The notes below the pieces were generated by a model, which saw only the letters and a program-made list of their open reading frames with translations, had not been told where the DNA came from and did not search any database. A program made the translations under genes and the position numbers. A stretch of DNA of 15,989 nucleotides from Microbacterium sp. (GTDB lineage Bacteria > Actinomycetota > Actinomycetes > Actinomycetales > Microbacteriaceae): positions 1 through 15,989 of the forward strand of contig NZ_QFPF01000059.1 of NCBI RefSeq assembly GCF_003248605.1. The letters are read 5' to 3'. Shown piece by piece: positions 1-7,531 of the stretch; within the stretch, counting starts at the first letter, position 1; each line of letters starts with the position of its first letter.

Positions 1-1134
1 GAGAACGTCTTCACCTACGCGAACACGATCAACACCCACGAGGGCGGCACGCACGAGGAGGGATTCCGCGCGGCGCTGACCACGCTCGTGAACAAGTACG
101 CGCGTGCGAACAACCTTCTCAAAGACAAGGACGAGAACCTCTCGGGCGACGATGTGCGGGAGGGGTTGACGGCCGTCATCTCGGTCAAGCTCTCCGAACC
201 CCAGTTCGAAGGGCAGACGAAGACCAAGCTGGGCAACACCGAGGCCAAGGCCTTCGTGCAGAAGGTCGTCGGCGATCAGCTCGGTGACTGGTTCGACCGC
301 AACCCGGCGCAGGCCAAGAACATCATCCGCAAGGCGATCGATGCCGCGACGGCTCGTCTTGCGGCTCGCAAGGCCCGCGAGACCGCGCGACGCAAGAGCG
401 TCTTCGAATCCGCGTCGATGCCCGACAAGCTCAAGGACTGCACCAGTAAGGATCCCTCGATCAGCGAGATCTTCCTCGTCGAGGGTGACTCGGCCGGCGG
501 TTCGGCGGTGCAGGGCCGCGACCCGCACACGCAGGCGATCCTCGCGCTGCGCGGCAAGATCCTCAACGTCGAGCGGGCGCGGCTGGACCGCGCGCTCGGC
601 AACAACGAGATCCAGGCGATGATCCAGGCTTTCGGCACCGGTATCGGCGAGGACTTCGACATCTCCAAGGCGAGATATCACAAGATCGTGCTCATGGCCG
701 ACGCCGACGTCGACGGCCAGCACATCACGACGCTGCTGCTGACACTGCTCTTCCGCTACATGCGCGGTCTCATCGAGGCAGGATTCGTCTATCTGGCCCA
801 GCCTCCCCTCTTCCGCCTGAAGTGGTCGAACGCCGATCACGAGTACGTCTACAGCGACCGTGAACGCGACGCACTGCTCGTGGCCGGTCAGGCCGCCGGC
901 AAGCGCATCCCGAAGGACAACGGCATCCAGCGCTACAAGGGTCTCGGCGAGATGAACGACAAAGAGCTCTGGGACACCACGATGAACCCCGAGGAGCGCA
1001 CGCTGCTCCAGGTCACGATCGACGACGCGGCGGCAGCCGACGAGATCTTCTCGACCCTCATGGGCGAGGACGTCGAATCCCGCCGACACTTCATCCAGCG
1101 CAACGCCAAAGACGTCCGCTTCCTTGATATCTGA
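1..1134 (+). CDS. gyrB: DNA gyrase subunit B, 3' part (5' end outside window)
   Basis: This is the ATPase/TOPRIM subunit of the GyrA2B2 type II topoisomerase, which introduces negative supercoils. The frame is open from base 1, and 377 residues are visible, roughly the C-terminal half of a family usually about 650-700 residues long. The visible part starts in the transducer region. The TOPRIM motif EGDSAGGSA is at visible residues 161-169, followed by LRGKILN at 183-189. The metal-binding cluster DADVDG is at 234-239, and [10 protein letters not shown] at 310-319 marks the C-terminal domain. All key acidic residues of the cleavage centre are present. The gene ends with TGA at 1132-1134. A 115-bp spacer carrying a palindrome separates it from gyrA, so the pair is probably co-transcribed but not translationally coupled. 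Identity is essentially certain from the motifs and the adjacent gyrA. Confidence 0.98.
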   Translation, partial: ENVFTYANTINTHEGGTHEEGFRAALTTLVNKYARANNLLKDKDENLSGDDVREGLTAVISVKLSEPQFEGQTKTKLGNTEAKAFVQKVVGDQLGDWFDRNPAQAKNIIRKAIDAATARLAARKARETARRKSVFESASMPDKLKDCTSKDPSISEIFLVEGDSAGGSAVQGRDPHTQAILALRGKILNVERARLDRALGNNEIQAMIQAFGTGIGEDFDISKARYHKIVLMADADVDGQHITTLLLTLLFRYMRGLIEAGFVYLAQPPLFRLKWSNADHEYVYSDRERDALLVAGQAAGKRIPKDNGIQRYKGLGEMNDKELWDTTMNPEERTLLQVTIDDAAAADEIFSTLMGEDVESRRHFIQRNAKDVRFLDI

Positions 1135-1145
1135 CCGTTGCAATG

Positions 1146-1223
1146 CGTTTCGTCTCGCTTCGCTCGCGCAACGACCGAGAGCCTCCGGTCGTTGAGCGAG
1201 AAGCGCAGCGACGAGACGAAACG
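1146..1223. repeat. Imperfect intergenic palindrome between gyrB and gyrA (REP-like)
   Basis: The outer arms CGTTTCGTCTCG (1146-1157) and CGAGACGAAACG (1212-1223) are exact reverse complements. The inner arms CAACGACCG (1169-1177) and CGGTCGTTG (1186-1194) are also exact and close an 8-nt loop. The segments between outer and inner arms are similar but differ by a 6-nt length difference. Inference: this is one copy of a dispersed palindromic (REP/MITE-like) element; similar arms seem familiar from other Microbacteriaceae genomes, but that is memory only. No T-run follows, so a classical terminator is unlikely, although the RNA hairpin could attenuate transcription or protect the gyrB 3' end. 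Confidence 0.75.
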
Positions 1224-1249
1224 AACTCAGCCCAGACGAGAGAACACCA

Positions 1250-3829
1250 ATGACTGACGAGACCCGACCCGACCTGACCCCCGAGCACGACCACGGCAGG
1301 ATCGACCAGGTCGACCTGCAGTCGGAGATGCAGCGCAGCTATCTCGACTACGCGATGAGCGTCATCGTGGGACGCGCGCTCCCCGATGTGCGCGATGGAC
1401 TCAAGCCTGTCCACCGTCGTGTCGTGTACGGCATGTACGACGGAGGATTCCGTCCTGACCGGGCCTTCAGCAAGTGCGCCCGTGTGGTGGGCGAGGTCAT
1501 GGGTCAGTATCACCCCCACGGTGATGCGCCGATCTACGACGCGCTCGTCCGTCTCGTCCAGCCCTGGTCGCTGCGGTATCCGCTGGCCCTCGGCCAGGGC
1601 AACTTCGGATCGCCCGGCAACCAGGGCGCGGCGGCGCCCCGCTACACCGAGACCAAGATGGCGCCGCTCGCACTCGAGATGGTGCGCGACATCGAAGAAG
1701 AGACCGTCGACTTCGAGGACAACTACGACGGGCGCACGCAGGAGCCGACGGTGCTTCCGGCGCGGTTCCCGAACCTGCTGGTGAACGGCTCGGTCGGTAT
1801 CGCGGTCGGTATGGCCACCAACATCCCGCCGCACAATCTGCGCGAGGTCGCCGACGGTGTGCTGTGGGCCCTCGATCGCACGGATGCGACCCACGAGGAG
1901 CTGCTCGAGGGTCTGATGCAGCGCATCAAGGGACCCGATTTTCCGACGGCCGCCCAGATCCTCGGCACGCGAGGCATCCAGGAGGCGTACCGCACCGGGC
2001 GCGGTTCGATCACGATGCGCGCGGTGGTCAACGTCGAAGAGATCCAGGGCCGCACGTGCTTGGTCATCACCGAGCTGCCGTACCAGGTCAATCCCGACAA
2101 CGTCGCCATCAAGATCCGCGATCTCGCCCGCGACGGCAAGATCACCGGTATCGCCGACATCCGCGACGAGACCTCCGGACGCACCGGTCAGCGCCTGGTC
2201 ATCGTGCTGAAACGGGATGCCGTGCCCAAGGTCGTGCTGAACAACCTGTACAAGCACACGCAGCTTCAGGAGAACTTCGGCGCGAACATGCTCGCGATCG
2301 TCGACGGCGTTCCCCGTACCCTCGCGCTCGACGGATTCGTCTCGCTGTGGATCGCTCACCAGATCGAGGTCATCGTCCGTCGGACCACGTACCGACTGCG
2401 CAAGGCCGAAGAGCGCATGCACATCCTGCGCGGATACCTCAAGGCGCTTGATGCGCTCGACGAGGTCATCGCCTTGATCCGTGCATCCGCGTCCGCCGAT
2501 GACGCTCGCGAGGGCCTCAAGTCGCTGCTCGACATCGACGACCTTCAGGCGAAGGCGATCCTCGAACTGCAGCTGCGTCGCCTTGCCGCGCTCGAGCGTC
2601 AGCAGATCATCGACGAGGCCGAGAAGCTCGAGACCCAGATCGCGGACTTCCGCGACATCCTGGCCAGCCCCGAGCGTCAGCGCACGATCGTGCGCGAGGA
2701 GCTCACCGAGATCGTCGCGAAGTTCGGCGACGACCGACGCACCGAGATCCTCCTCGGATTCGACGGCGACATGTCGATGGAAGATCTCATCCCCGAAGAG
2801 GAGATGGTGGTCACCGTTACGCGCGAGGGTTACATCAAGCGCACGCGCAGCGACAACTATCGCTCGCAGCACCGCGGCGGCAAGGGGGTCAAGGGTGCGC
2901 AGCTGCGCGCCGACGACGTCGTCGAGCACTTCTTCGTCACCACGACGCACCACTGGCTGCTGTTCTTCACGACGAAGGGCCGTGTCTACCGGGCCAAGGC
3001 GTATGAGCTTCCCGAGGCCGGGCGCGATGCCAAGGGACAGCATGTGGCGAACCTGCTCGCCCTGCAGCCGGGTGAAGAGATCGCCCAGGTCCTCGACATC
3101 CGCGACTACAAGGCGGCGACGTACCTGACGCTCGCCACCCGCGGTGGCCTGGTGAAGAAGACACGCCTGACCGAGTACGACACCAACCGTCAGGGCGGCA
3201 TCATCGCGATCAGTCTGCGCGAGGGCGACGAACTCGTGTCTGCGCTTCTCGTCGAGCCCGATGACGACATCCTGCTGATCTCCCGGCACGGCATGTCGCT
3301 GCGATTCACCGCGGACGATGATGCACTCCGGCCCATGGGACGATCCACCGCCGGGGTCAAGGGCATGTCCTTCCGCGACTCGGACAGCCTGCTTTCGGCG
3401 AGCGTGGCGCGCGACGGAGAGGGCGGACATGTCTTCGTCGTCACCGGAGGCGGGTACGCCAAGCGCACCTCGATCACCGAATACCGAGGACAGTCGCGAG
3501 GCGGACTGGGCATCAAGGTGGCCAAGCTGAACGATGAACGGGGCGAGCTGGCGGGCGGATTGATCGTCTCGGAGGACGACGAGGTCTTGGTGGTTCTTGC
3601 CAGCGGCAAGGTGGTACGCTCCTCCGTGGCCGAGGTGCCCTCCAAGGGTCGCAACACCATGGGTGTCGTGTTCGCCCGTCCCGACGACGACGATCGGATC
3701 ATCGCCATCGCTCGCAACGGCGAGCGGGGCATCGACGCAGCGGAGCCCGCGCCCGCGCCCGCGAGCGAGAGCACCGAAAGCGCGCCGGCCGACACGTCCA
3801 CTTCCCCCGACGAGAGTTCTGACGCATGA
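1250..3829 (+). CDS. gyrA: DNA gyrase subunit A
   Basis: This is the DNA breakage-reunion subunit of gyrase, 859 residues, a normal length for the family. The N-terminal winged-helix/tower region carries the catalytic tyrosine Y132 in PRYTE, preceded by R131. The quinolone-determining stretch [10 protein letters not shown] covers residues 88-97. A coiled-coil C-gate region with [16 protein letters not shown] follows near residues 440-455. The GyrA box QHRGGKG (540-546) opens the beta-pinwheel wrapping domain, and the box identifies gyrase rather than topoisomerase IV. The last 35 residues form an acidic, Ala/Pro/Ser-rich tail. The ATG at 1250 has only a weak purine-rich leader (GAGAGAA), but the family N-terminus ([24 protein letters not shown]) lies just downstream. 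The stop overlaps the next start (ATGA, 3826-3829). Residue 94 is Pro; see findings. Confidence 0.98.
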   Translation: MTDETRPDLTPEHDHGRIDQVDLQSEMQRSYLDYAMSVIVGRALPDVRDGLKPVHRRVVYGMYDGGFRPDRAFSKCARVVGEVMGQYHPHGDAPIYDALVRLVQPWSLRYPLALGQGNFGSPGNQGAAAPRYTETKMAPLALEMVRDIEEETVDFEDNYDGRTQEPTVLPARFPNLLVNGSVGIAVGMATNIPPHNLREVADGVLWALDRTDATHEELLEGLMQRIKGPDFPTAAQILGTRGIQEAYRTGRGSITMRAVVNVEEIQGRTCLVITELPYQVNPDNVAIKIRDLARDGKITGIADIRDETSGRTGQRLVIVLKRDAVPKVVLNNLYKHTQLQENFGANMLAIVDGVPRTLALDGFVSLWIAHQIEVIVRRTTYRLRKAEERMHILRGYLKALDALDEVIALIRASASADDAREGLKSLLDIDDLQAKAILELQLRRLAALERQQIIDEAEKLETQIADFRDILASPERQRTIVREELTEIVAKFGDDRRTEILLGFDGDMSMEDLIPEEEMVVTVTREGYIKRTRSDNYRSQHRGGKGVKGAQLRADDVVEHFFVTTTHHWLLFFTTKGRVYRAKAYELPEAGRDAKGQHVANLLALQPGEEIAQVLDIRDYKAATYLTLATRGGLVKKTRLTEYDTNRQGGIIAISLREGDELVSALLVEPDDDILLISRHGMSLRFTADDDALRPMGRSTAGVKGMSFRDSDSLLSASVARDGEGGHVFVVTGGGYAKRTSITEYRGQSRGGLGIKVAKLNDERGELAGGLIVSEDDEVLVVLASGKVVRSSVAEVPSKGRNTMGVVFARPDDDDRIIAIARNGERGIDAAEPAPAPASESTESAPADTSTSPDESSDA

Positions 3830-4230
3830 GTACTGTTGCCGACAAGCTGGCCAAGAAGTCCAGTCGCCAGACCGGTGCCAAACAGGTGCGGCTGCGCCTG
3901 GTCTACATCGACTTCTGGTCCGCGGTGAAGCTGTCCTTCCTCGCCGCGATCGCGGTGGCGATCGTGACGGTGGTGTCGTACTTCCTCGTGTTCGTCGTGG
4001 TCCAGACCACAGGGCTCATCGCCCGCTTCGACGAGTTCTTCCAGTCGTTCTCCGAGAACGGTGTTTCGATCACGCAGTTCGTGGGTCTGCCCCAGGTCAT
4101 GGCGTTCGCCGCGGTCGTGGCGATCCTCAACCTCATCGTGATCACGGTGCTCGGGGCGGTCGTCGCGGGGATCTACAACCTCGCGGTCAAGATCACCGGC
4201 GGGCTGCTCGTCGGTTTCACGTCGAACTGA
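3826..4230 (+). CDS. DUF3566 family transmembrane protein
   Basis: This is a 134-residue membrane protein of the DUF3566 family, found directly after gyrA in many actinobacteria (the Rv0007 position in M. tuberculosis). A basic N-terminus (residues 1-25) precedes [13 protein letters not shown], a hydrophobic helix at about 34-60, an extracytoplasmic loop at about 61-90, and a second helix at about 91-118. The C-terminus ends in a Gly-rich segment, ITGGLLVGF. The loop contains several Phe and acidic residues but no recognisable catalytic motif. Its ATG overlaps the gyrA stop by four bases, implying translational coupling and membership of the gyrBA operon. Molecular function is unknown; a role near gyrase or in cell growth is guilt by association only. 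The family assignment is firm. Confidence 0.9.
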   Translation: MSTVADKLAKKSSRQTGAKQVRLRLVYIDFWSAVKLSFLAAIAVAIVTVVSYFLVFVVVQTTGLIARFDEFFQSFSENGVSITQFVGLPQVMAFAAVVAILNLIVITVLGAVVAGIYNLAVKITGGLLVGFTSN

Positions 4231-4239
4231 TCCTGATCC

Positions 4240-4968
4240 TCACACGACACCGGCCGTACCCAAGAGGGTGCCGATCAGCCACGTCGCGGTGAGGGCCAGC
4301 GCCCCGCCGATGACAAGGCGCACCGCAGAACGCACCCGGGAGCTGCCACCCAGCTGAGCGGCGACCGTTCCGGTCAGGGAAAGCGCGATCAGCACGGCGA
4401 CGAACGTCGTGGGAACCCGCCAGTCGGCGGGCGGCAGCAGAATGGCCAGCAGGGGCAGCAGCGCGCCGATGGTGAAGGCGACGGCAGATGACAGCGCCGC
4501 CTGCCACGGGCTGACCAGGTCCTCCTGATCGATCCGGAGCTCCACCTCGAGATGGGCGGCGAGTGCATCGTGCGCGGTCAGCTCTGTCGCCACCTGCCGG
4601 GCCGTCTTTTCGGAGAGTCCCCGCCGGCGATAGAGTTCGGCGAGTTCGGCCAGCTCGGCCTCCGGCATCTCACGCAGCTCGCGGCGCTCCTTCGCGATGA
4701 GTGCGCGCTCGCTGTCGCGTTGGCTGCTCACCGAGACGTACTCCCCCAGCGCCATCGAAATCGCGCCGCCCACGAGTCCCGCGACACCGGCGGTCAGCAG
4801 AGCCGCACTGTCCGTCGTCACGCCGGCCACGCCGACGACCAGCGAAGCGACCGACACGATGCCGTCGTTGGCGCCCAGCACTCCCGCCCGCAGCCAGTTG
4901 AGCCTCCGGCCGATATTGCTGCTGTGGGGCTCGCTCCCGGTGTGCTGCGCCGTTTCATCCTCGCTCAT
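4240..4968 (-). CDS. VIT1/CCC1-type iron/manganese transporter family protein
   Basis: A 242-residue membrane protein resembling the plant VIT1 / yeast CCC1 family, which moves Fe2+ or Mn2+ across membranes. After a polar N-terminus come LRAGVLGANDGIVSVASLVVGV (TM1, about 26-50, conserved Asp35) and a second helix with SMALGEYVSV (about 56-80, conserved Met72 and Glu76). A Glu-rich amphipathic segment (about 85-150) corresponds to the family's cytosolic metal-binding domain. Three further helices lie at about 156-179, 186-206 and 215-238. The ATG at 4968 was chosen. An in-frame TTG four codons upstream (4980) sits too close (2 nt) to GGAAG, while the ATG lies 14 nt from it, so the start is uncertain by four residues. 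The 3' end converges on the DUF3566 gene with a 9-bp gap. The transported metal cannot be read from sequence. Confidence 0.9.
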   Translation of the reverse strand: MSEDETAQHTGSEPHSSNIGRRLNWLRAGVLGANDGIVSVASLVVGVAGVTTDSAALLTAGVAGLVGGAISMALGEYVSVSSQRDSERALIAKERRELREMPEAELAELAELYRRRGLSEKTARQVATELTAHDALAAHLEVELRIDQEDLVSPWQAALSSAVAFTIGALLPLLAILLPPADWRVPTTFVAVLIALSLTGTVAAQLGGSSRVRSAVRLVIGGALALTATWLIGTLLGTAGVV

Positions 4969-5062
4969 GCGCTCATTCAATACTTCCGCGGCGCTGGTCG
5001 TGGGCGGCGGAGCCGGAACAATGCGTCTTCGGTGTCGATTCGAGAAAACCGCGCGCGTCGGG

Positions 5063-5068
5063 TAAAGT
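5063..5068 (+). promoter_or_regulatory. Putative -10 element of the tRNA-Ile/tRNA-Ala unit
   Basis: TAAAGT fits the actinobacterial TANNNT -10 pattern and ends 12 nt before the mature tRNA-Ile 5' end, placing a start site at about 5075. No convincing TTGACA-like -35 is visible; TTCGAG at 5039-5044 is the nearest candidate, at 18-nt spacing. It lies in the 112-bp divergent gap between the VIT-family gene and the tRNAs. Confidence 0.5.
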
Positions 5069-5080
5069 CTTGGAGGTTGC

Positions 5081-5154
5081 GGGGCTATAGCTCAGGCGGT
5101 TAGAGCGCTTCACTGATAATGAAGAGGTCCCAGGTTCAAGTCCTGGTAGCCCCA
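5081..5154 (+). tRNA. tRNA-Ile (anticodon GAT)
   Basis: A full cloverleaf can be folded by eye. The acceptor stem GGGGCTA (5081-5087) pairs with TAGCCCC (5147-5153), and A5154 is the discriminator. The anticodon stem CTTCA/TGAAG closes the loop CTGATAA with GAT at 5115-5117, and the T-arm carries GGTTCAAGTCC. The 3' CCA is encoded (5155-5157). The neighbour is tRNA-Ala after a 12-nt spacer, so the two are probably transcribed together. An Ile-Ala pair is expected downstream of gyrA in actinobacteria. Confidence 0.98.
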
Positions 5155-5169
5155 CCACTTCCCTCCCGC

Positions 5170-5242
5170 GGGGCCTTAGCTCAGTTGGTAGAGCGCCTGC
5201 TTTGCAAGCAGGATGTCAGGAGTTCGAATCTCCTAGGCTCCA
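5170..5242 (+). tRNA. tRNA-Ala (anticodon TGC)
   Basis: The acceptor stem GGGGCCT (5170-5176) pairs with AGGCTCC (5235-5241) through one G-T wobble, and A5242 is the discriminator. The anticodon stem CCTGC/GCAGG closes loop TTTGCAA with TGC at 5203-5205, and the T-arm is AGGAG-TTCGAAT-CTCCT. Unlike the upstream tRNA-Ile, CCA is not encoded (CATCC follows), so this transcript needs CCA addition. Confidence 0.98.
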
Positions 5243-5343
5243 CATCCGGATGAATCCCCGACCGACCTTCCGGTGGCTCAGCTCTCCGCCGGCGGTTGTC
5301 GCAATCGTGACCCGCGGCCCGCACCGATTCTGTCGGGCCTCGT

Positions 5344-5349
5344 TAGGGT
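5344..5349 (+). promoter_or_regulatory. Putative -10 element for a leaderless Nudix mRNA
   Basis: TAGGGT matches TANNNT and is followed by exactly 7 nt before the ATG at 5357, the classic spacing of leaderless actinobacterial transcripts. No clear -35 is seen. This spacing helps choose 5357 over upstream in-frame starts. Confidence 0.5.
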
Positions 5350-5356
5350 TGCATTC

Positions 5357-5782
5357 ATGGACATGCGAGTTGCGGCATACGCGGTGGTCGTCGATCCCGA
5401 CGATCGTGTGCTGCTCGCGCACTGGAACGAGGGTCGACGCGGGGCGTGGACGATGCCGGGCGGTGGTCTCGAGGCCGGTGAGGATCCCGTCGACGCCGTG
5501 CGCAGAGAGGTGCGGGAGGAGACCGGCTATCGCATCCACGTCGGCGATCTGCTCGGCATCCACTCGCGGGTGATCCCGCCCGGGCGTCGGCTGCAGGTCG
5601 ATGCGCGGGAGCCGCTGCACACGCTACGGATCGTCTATCGCGCCCGCGTCACGGGTGGTCGCCTGCGCGACGAGGTCGATGGATCGACCGACAAGGCCCA
5701 GTGGTTTGCCCTGCCGAGCGTGCGCGGTCTGCAGCGGGTAAAACTCGTCGACATCGCCCTGCGCATGGCGGGCCTGCTCTGA
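5357..5782 (+). CDS. Nudix hydrolase
   Basis: A 141-residue single-domain Nudix hydrolase that would cleave a nucleoside-diphosphate-linked substrate with Mg2+. The Nudix box G-x5-E-x7-REVREETGY runs from Gly36 to Tyr58 with the metal-binding glutamates E51, E54 and E55 intact. It is preceded by GAWTMPGGGLEAGE, the usual strand-loop entry. An N-terminal strand (MRVAAYAVVVDPDDRVLLAHW) fits MutT-like or ADP-ribose pyrophosphatase-like subfamilies; substrate cannot be predicted. The ATG at 5357 was chosen because the Nudix fold starts immediately after it and a TANNNT box lies 7 nt upstream. The open frame extends to 5273, but that part is low-complexity and unlike the family. It stands alone after the tRNAs and converges on the ybaK-type gene with a 15-bp gap. 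Confidence 0.93.
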   Translation: MDMRVAAYAVVVDPDDRVLLAHWNEGRRGAWTMPGGGLEAGEDPVDAVRREVREETGYRIHVGDLLGIHSRVIPPGRRLQVDAREPLHTLRIVYRARVTGGRLRDEVDGSTDKAQWFALPSVRGLQRVKLVDIALRMAGLL

Positions 5783-5797
5783 GACCGGTGGATGCCG

Positions 5798-6277
5798 TCA
5801 GCCTACGGGCTGCGTGATGTCGGTTATCGTGGCGCCCAGCGCCTCGAGCAGTGCGTCGGCCTCGACGAAGAGACTGTATCCGTGGGCCCCCGCCCCCATC
5901 GCGATACGACCCGAGATGTTCTCGTCGGCATACACGGGCCAATCGACGGTGCTGCCGAGGGGCACGATGGTTCCCCGTTCGTAACCGGTCGCCTCGAGGG
6001 CTCGCTCTGGTTCGGGCAGGCGGAGCTTGTTGACGCCGACGGCGGCCCGCAGTTTCGGCCAGGAGATCTGGCGGTCGCCCGGCACGAGGGCGAACAGGTA
6101 GGTGTCGTCGCTGCGCTTGACCACGAGGGTCTTCACGATTTCGCGGGGGGTGAGTCCCAACATCCGCGCCGCCTCTTCGAGGCTCGATGCCCCGGGACGT
6201 TCACGGATCTCGATGTCGAGACCCAGGGCGGATGCCGCGCCGCGCACACGCGCGGTCGCGGCATCCGCCTCACTCAT
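5798..6277 (-). CDS. YbaK/EbsC-family aminoacyl-tRNA deacylase
   Basis: A 159-residue protein of the YbaK/ProX editing superfamily, which hydrolyses misacylated tRNA (typically Cys-tRNAPro or Ala-tRNAPro) in trans. Visible family signatures are EEAARMLGLTPREIVKTLVVK (about 34-54, with the conserved lysine region K50/K54), GDRQISWPKLRAA (67-79), GYERGTIVPLGS (98-109, the Gly-rich loop) and GRIAMGAGAHGYSLFVEADAL (123-143). There is no synthetase domain, so it is a free-standing editing factor; exact tRNA specificity is not readable. The start at 6277 overlaps the upstream gene's stop by 8 bp and lacks a good Shine-Dalgarno, so it is probably translated by coupling to that gene. The open frame extends further upstream in sequence belonging to the neighbour. 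Confidence 0.92.
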   Translation of the reverse strand: MSEADAATARVRGAASALGLDIEIRERPGASSLEEAARMLGLTPREIVKTLVVKRSDDTYLFALVPGDRQISWPKLRAAVGVNKLRLPEPERALEATGYERGTIVPLGSTVDWPVYADENISGRIAMGAGAHGYSLFVEADALLEALGATITDITQPVG

Positions 6278-6860
6278 CGGGAGAGCGGAGCGGGTCGTCG
6301 GCGACCCAGAGCTCGTCGTCTGCGCGCAGCGTCTGCCACGCGGCGTAGAGCACACCCGCGGCCGCGACGACACCGAGCACGATGGCGATGACGCCTCCGA
6401 CGCCGATGCCCGACTTCTGCGGCGCCGGCTCGAAGGCCGCAAGGCGCTTGGAGAGCGCCTTGGTGGCCTTCTTGCTGTAAGCGTCGGCCTTCTTGCTCAC
6501 CGACTTAGCGTCGGGAAGCGCGAAGCCGCGACCGGCGGCGATGCGCGAACGGGTGTCGTTGGCGGCGTCCCACACGGAGAGGGCGGACCCGACGACCGAG
6601 CCCACCGCGGGCACGACCTTGTCGCCGACGACATGCTTGCCGAACTGCACGCCTCGATCGACGGTCGGCACCACCCGGTCCTGATAGGTGGACTGCACGG
6701 CAGGGACGACCTGCTCGCGCGAGTAGTTGCCGAGCTGACGGCTGGCCTCGCGGGCGATGCCCGCGGCCTCACCGACCAGCACCTGCTGCGACTCCCACAG
6801 CTTTCCTGCGGTCTCCTGCAGTTTGCGGAGTTCCTTCTTGCGCTTCCGGCTCAGGCTCAT
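6270..6860 (-). CDS. Hypothetical protein with C-terminal membrane anchor
   Basis: A 196-residue protein I do not recognise by function. It begins with a very basic segment (SLSRKRKKELRKLQ, 2-15) that could be helical or coiled. The middle is amphipathic and contains a short motif three times: VVPAV (51-55), VVPTV (63-67) and VVPAV (82-86). A Lys/Ala-rich stretch follows at 120-142. One strong transmembrane helix spans about 151-175, followed by an acidic tail with LRADDELWVADD (178-189). The topology suggests an inner-membrane protein with most of its mass in the cytoplasm. The ATG at 6860 has a strong AAGGAGG Shine-Dalgarno 4 nt upstream, which decides the start; a longer frame is rejected. 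It forms an operon with the ybaK-type gene (8-bp overlap), so a shared role in translation quality control is possible but unsupported. Confidence 0.85.
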   Translation of the reverse strand: MSLSRKRKKELRKLQETAGKLWESQQVLVGEAAGIAREASRQLGNYSREQVVPAVQSTYQDRVVPTVDRGVQFGKHVVGDKVVPAVGSVVGSALSVWDAANDTRSRIAAGRGFALPDAKSVSKKADAYSKKATKALSKRLAAFEPAPQKSGIGVGGVIAIVLGVVAAAGVLYAAWQTLRADDELWVADDPLRSPDE

Positions 6861-6954
6861 GGGGCCTCCTTGATCGCTGGTGGACGACGGTGCGTCGCTT
6901 CTTATCTTGCCACGGGGGCGGGGCCAGGCCGGGTTTCGCGACAAACTCCTATGC

Positions 6955-6960
6955 GAGAAT
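6955..6960 (+). promoter_or_regulatory. Weak candidate -10 element for the cyclophilin gene
   Basis: GAGAAT is preceded by TGC (extended -10-like TGN) and ends 6 nt before the ATG at 6967, consistent with a leaderless or near-leaderless transcript. It deviates from TANNNT at the first base and has no clear -35. The call is tentative. Confidence 0.3.
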
Positions 6961-6966
6961 GGCGGA

Positions 6967-7524
6967 ATGCCGCATCACACCGCCGTCGCGACCCTGCACA
7001 CGAACCACGGCGACATCGTCGTCAACCTCTATGGCGACCACGCTCCCCGCACGGTCGAGAACTTCATCGGGCTCTCGGACGGCAGTGGATCGTGGACTCA
7101 TCCCGCGACCGGTCAGCCGGGCGAGGGCGCCCTCTATAAGGACGTCATCTTCCACCGCATCATCCCGGGCTTCATGATCCAGGGCGGCGACCCGATCGGC
7201 CAGGGCGTGGGCGGTCCCGGTTACACGTTCAACGACGAGATCACCCCGGAGCTGAACTTCGCCGCCCCGTACATCCTCGCGATGGCGAACGCCGGTCTGC
7301 GTCGCAATGCGATCACCGGGCAGGCCGAGGGCACGAACGGCTCGCAGTTCTTCATCACCACGGATCCCACCCCCTGGCTGCAGGGAAAGCACACGATCTT
7401 CGGTGAGGTCGCCGATGACGCATCACGTGTCGTCGTGGATGCGATCGCGAAGGTTCCGACCGCTGCGGGTGACCGCCCGATCGAGCCCGTCGTGATCGAA
7501 TCGGTCGACATCACCCGTCTCTGA
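6967..7524 (+). CDS. ppiA: Cyclophilin-type peptidyl-prolyl cis-trans isomerase
   Basis: A 185-residue cytoplasmic cyclophilin that catalyses cis-trans isomerisation of Xaa-Pro bonds. The active-site block FHRIIPGFMIQGGDP covers residues 62-76 (catalytic Arg64, with Phe69 and Gln72). The second half of the binding pocket is NGSQFFIT (124-131), with Trp137, Leu138 and His142 in PWLQGKHTIFG. No signal peptide or membrane segment is present. The ATG at 6967 was chosen because cyclophilin homology (ATLHTNHGDIVVNLY) starts almost at once; an upstream in-frame ATG at 6880 would add a low-complexity extension overlapping the divergent promoter region. It occupies the same position as ppiA (Rv0009) in M. 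tuberculosis. The rhomboid gene begins 7 nt after its stop, so the two form an operon. Confidence 0.96.
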   Translation: MPHHTAVATLHTNHGDIVVNLYGDHAPRTVENFIGLSDGSGSWTHPATGQPGEGALYKDVIFHRIIPGFMIQGGDPIGQGVGGPGYTFNDEITPELNFAAPYILAMANAGLRRNAITGQAEGTNGSQFFITTDPTPWLQGKHTIFGEVADDASRVVVDAIAKVPTAAGDRPIEPVVIESVDITRL

Positions 7525-7531
7525 TCCCGCT

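Noticed and set aside
1135..1249. Rho-independent terminator after gyrB
   Set aside because: The hairpin is strong but no T-run follows, and gyrA is expected to be co-transcribed.
1091..3430. A 779-codon open frame on the minus strand opposite gyrA
   Set aside because: It is antisense to an unmistakable gyrA. Its product is a low-complexity Arg/Asp/Val/Leu-rich sequence typical of the mirror frame of high-GC genes, with no recognisable domain.
4552..5103. Plus-strand frames opposite the VIT-family gene and running into tRNA-Ile
   Set aside because: They are shadows of the minus-strand transporter and overlap a tRNA.
5273..5356. N-terminal extension of the Nudix gene
   Set aside because: The extra 28 codons have no family similarity, and the TANNNT box with 7-nt spacing supports the ATG at 5357.
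6880..6966. N-terminal extension of the cyclophilin
   Set aside because: The additional residues are not cyclophilin-like and would lie in the divergent promoter region.
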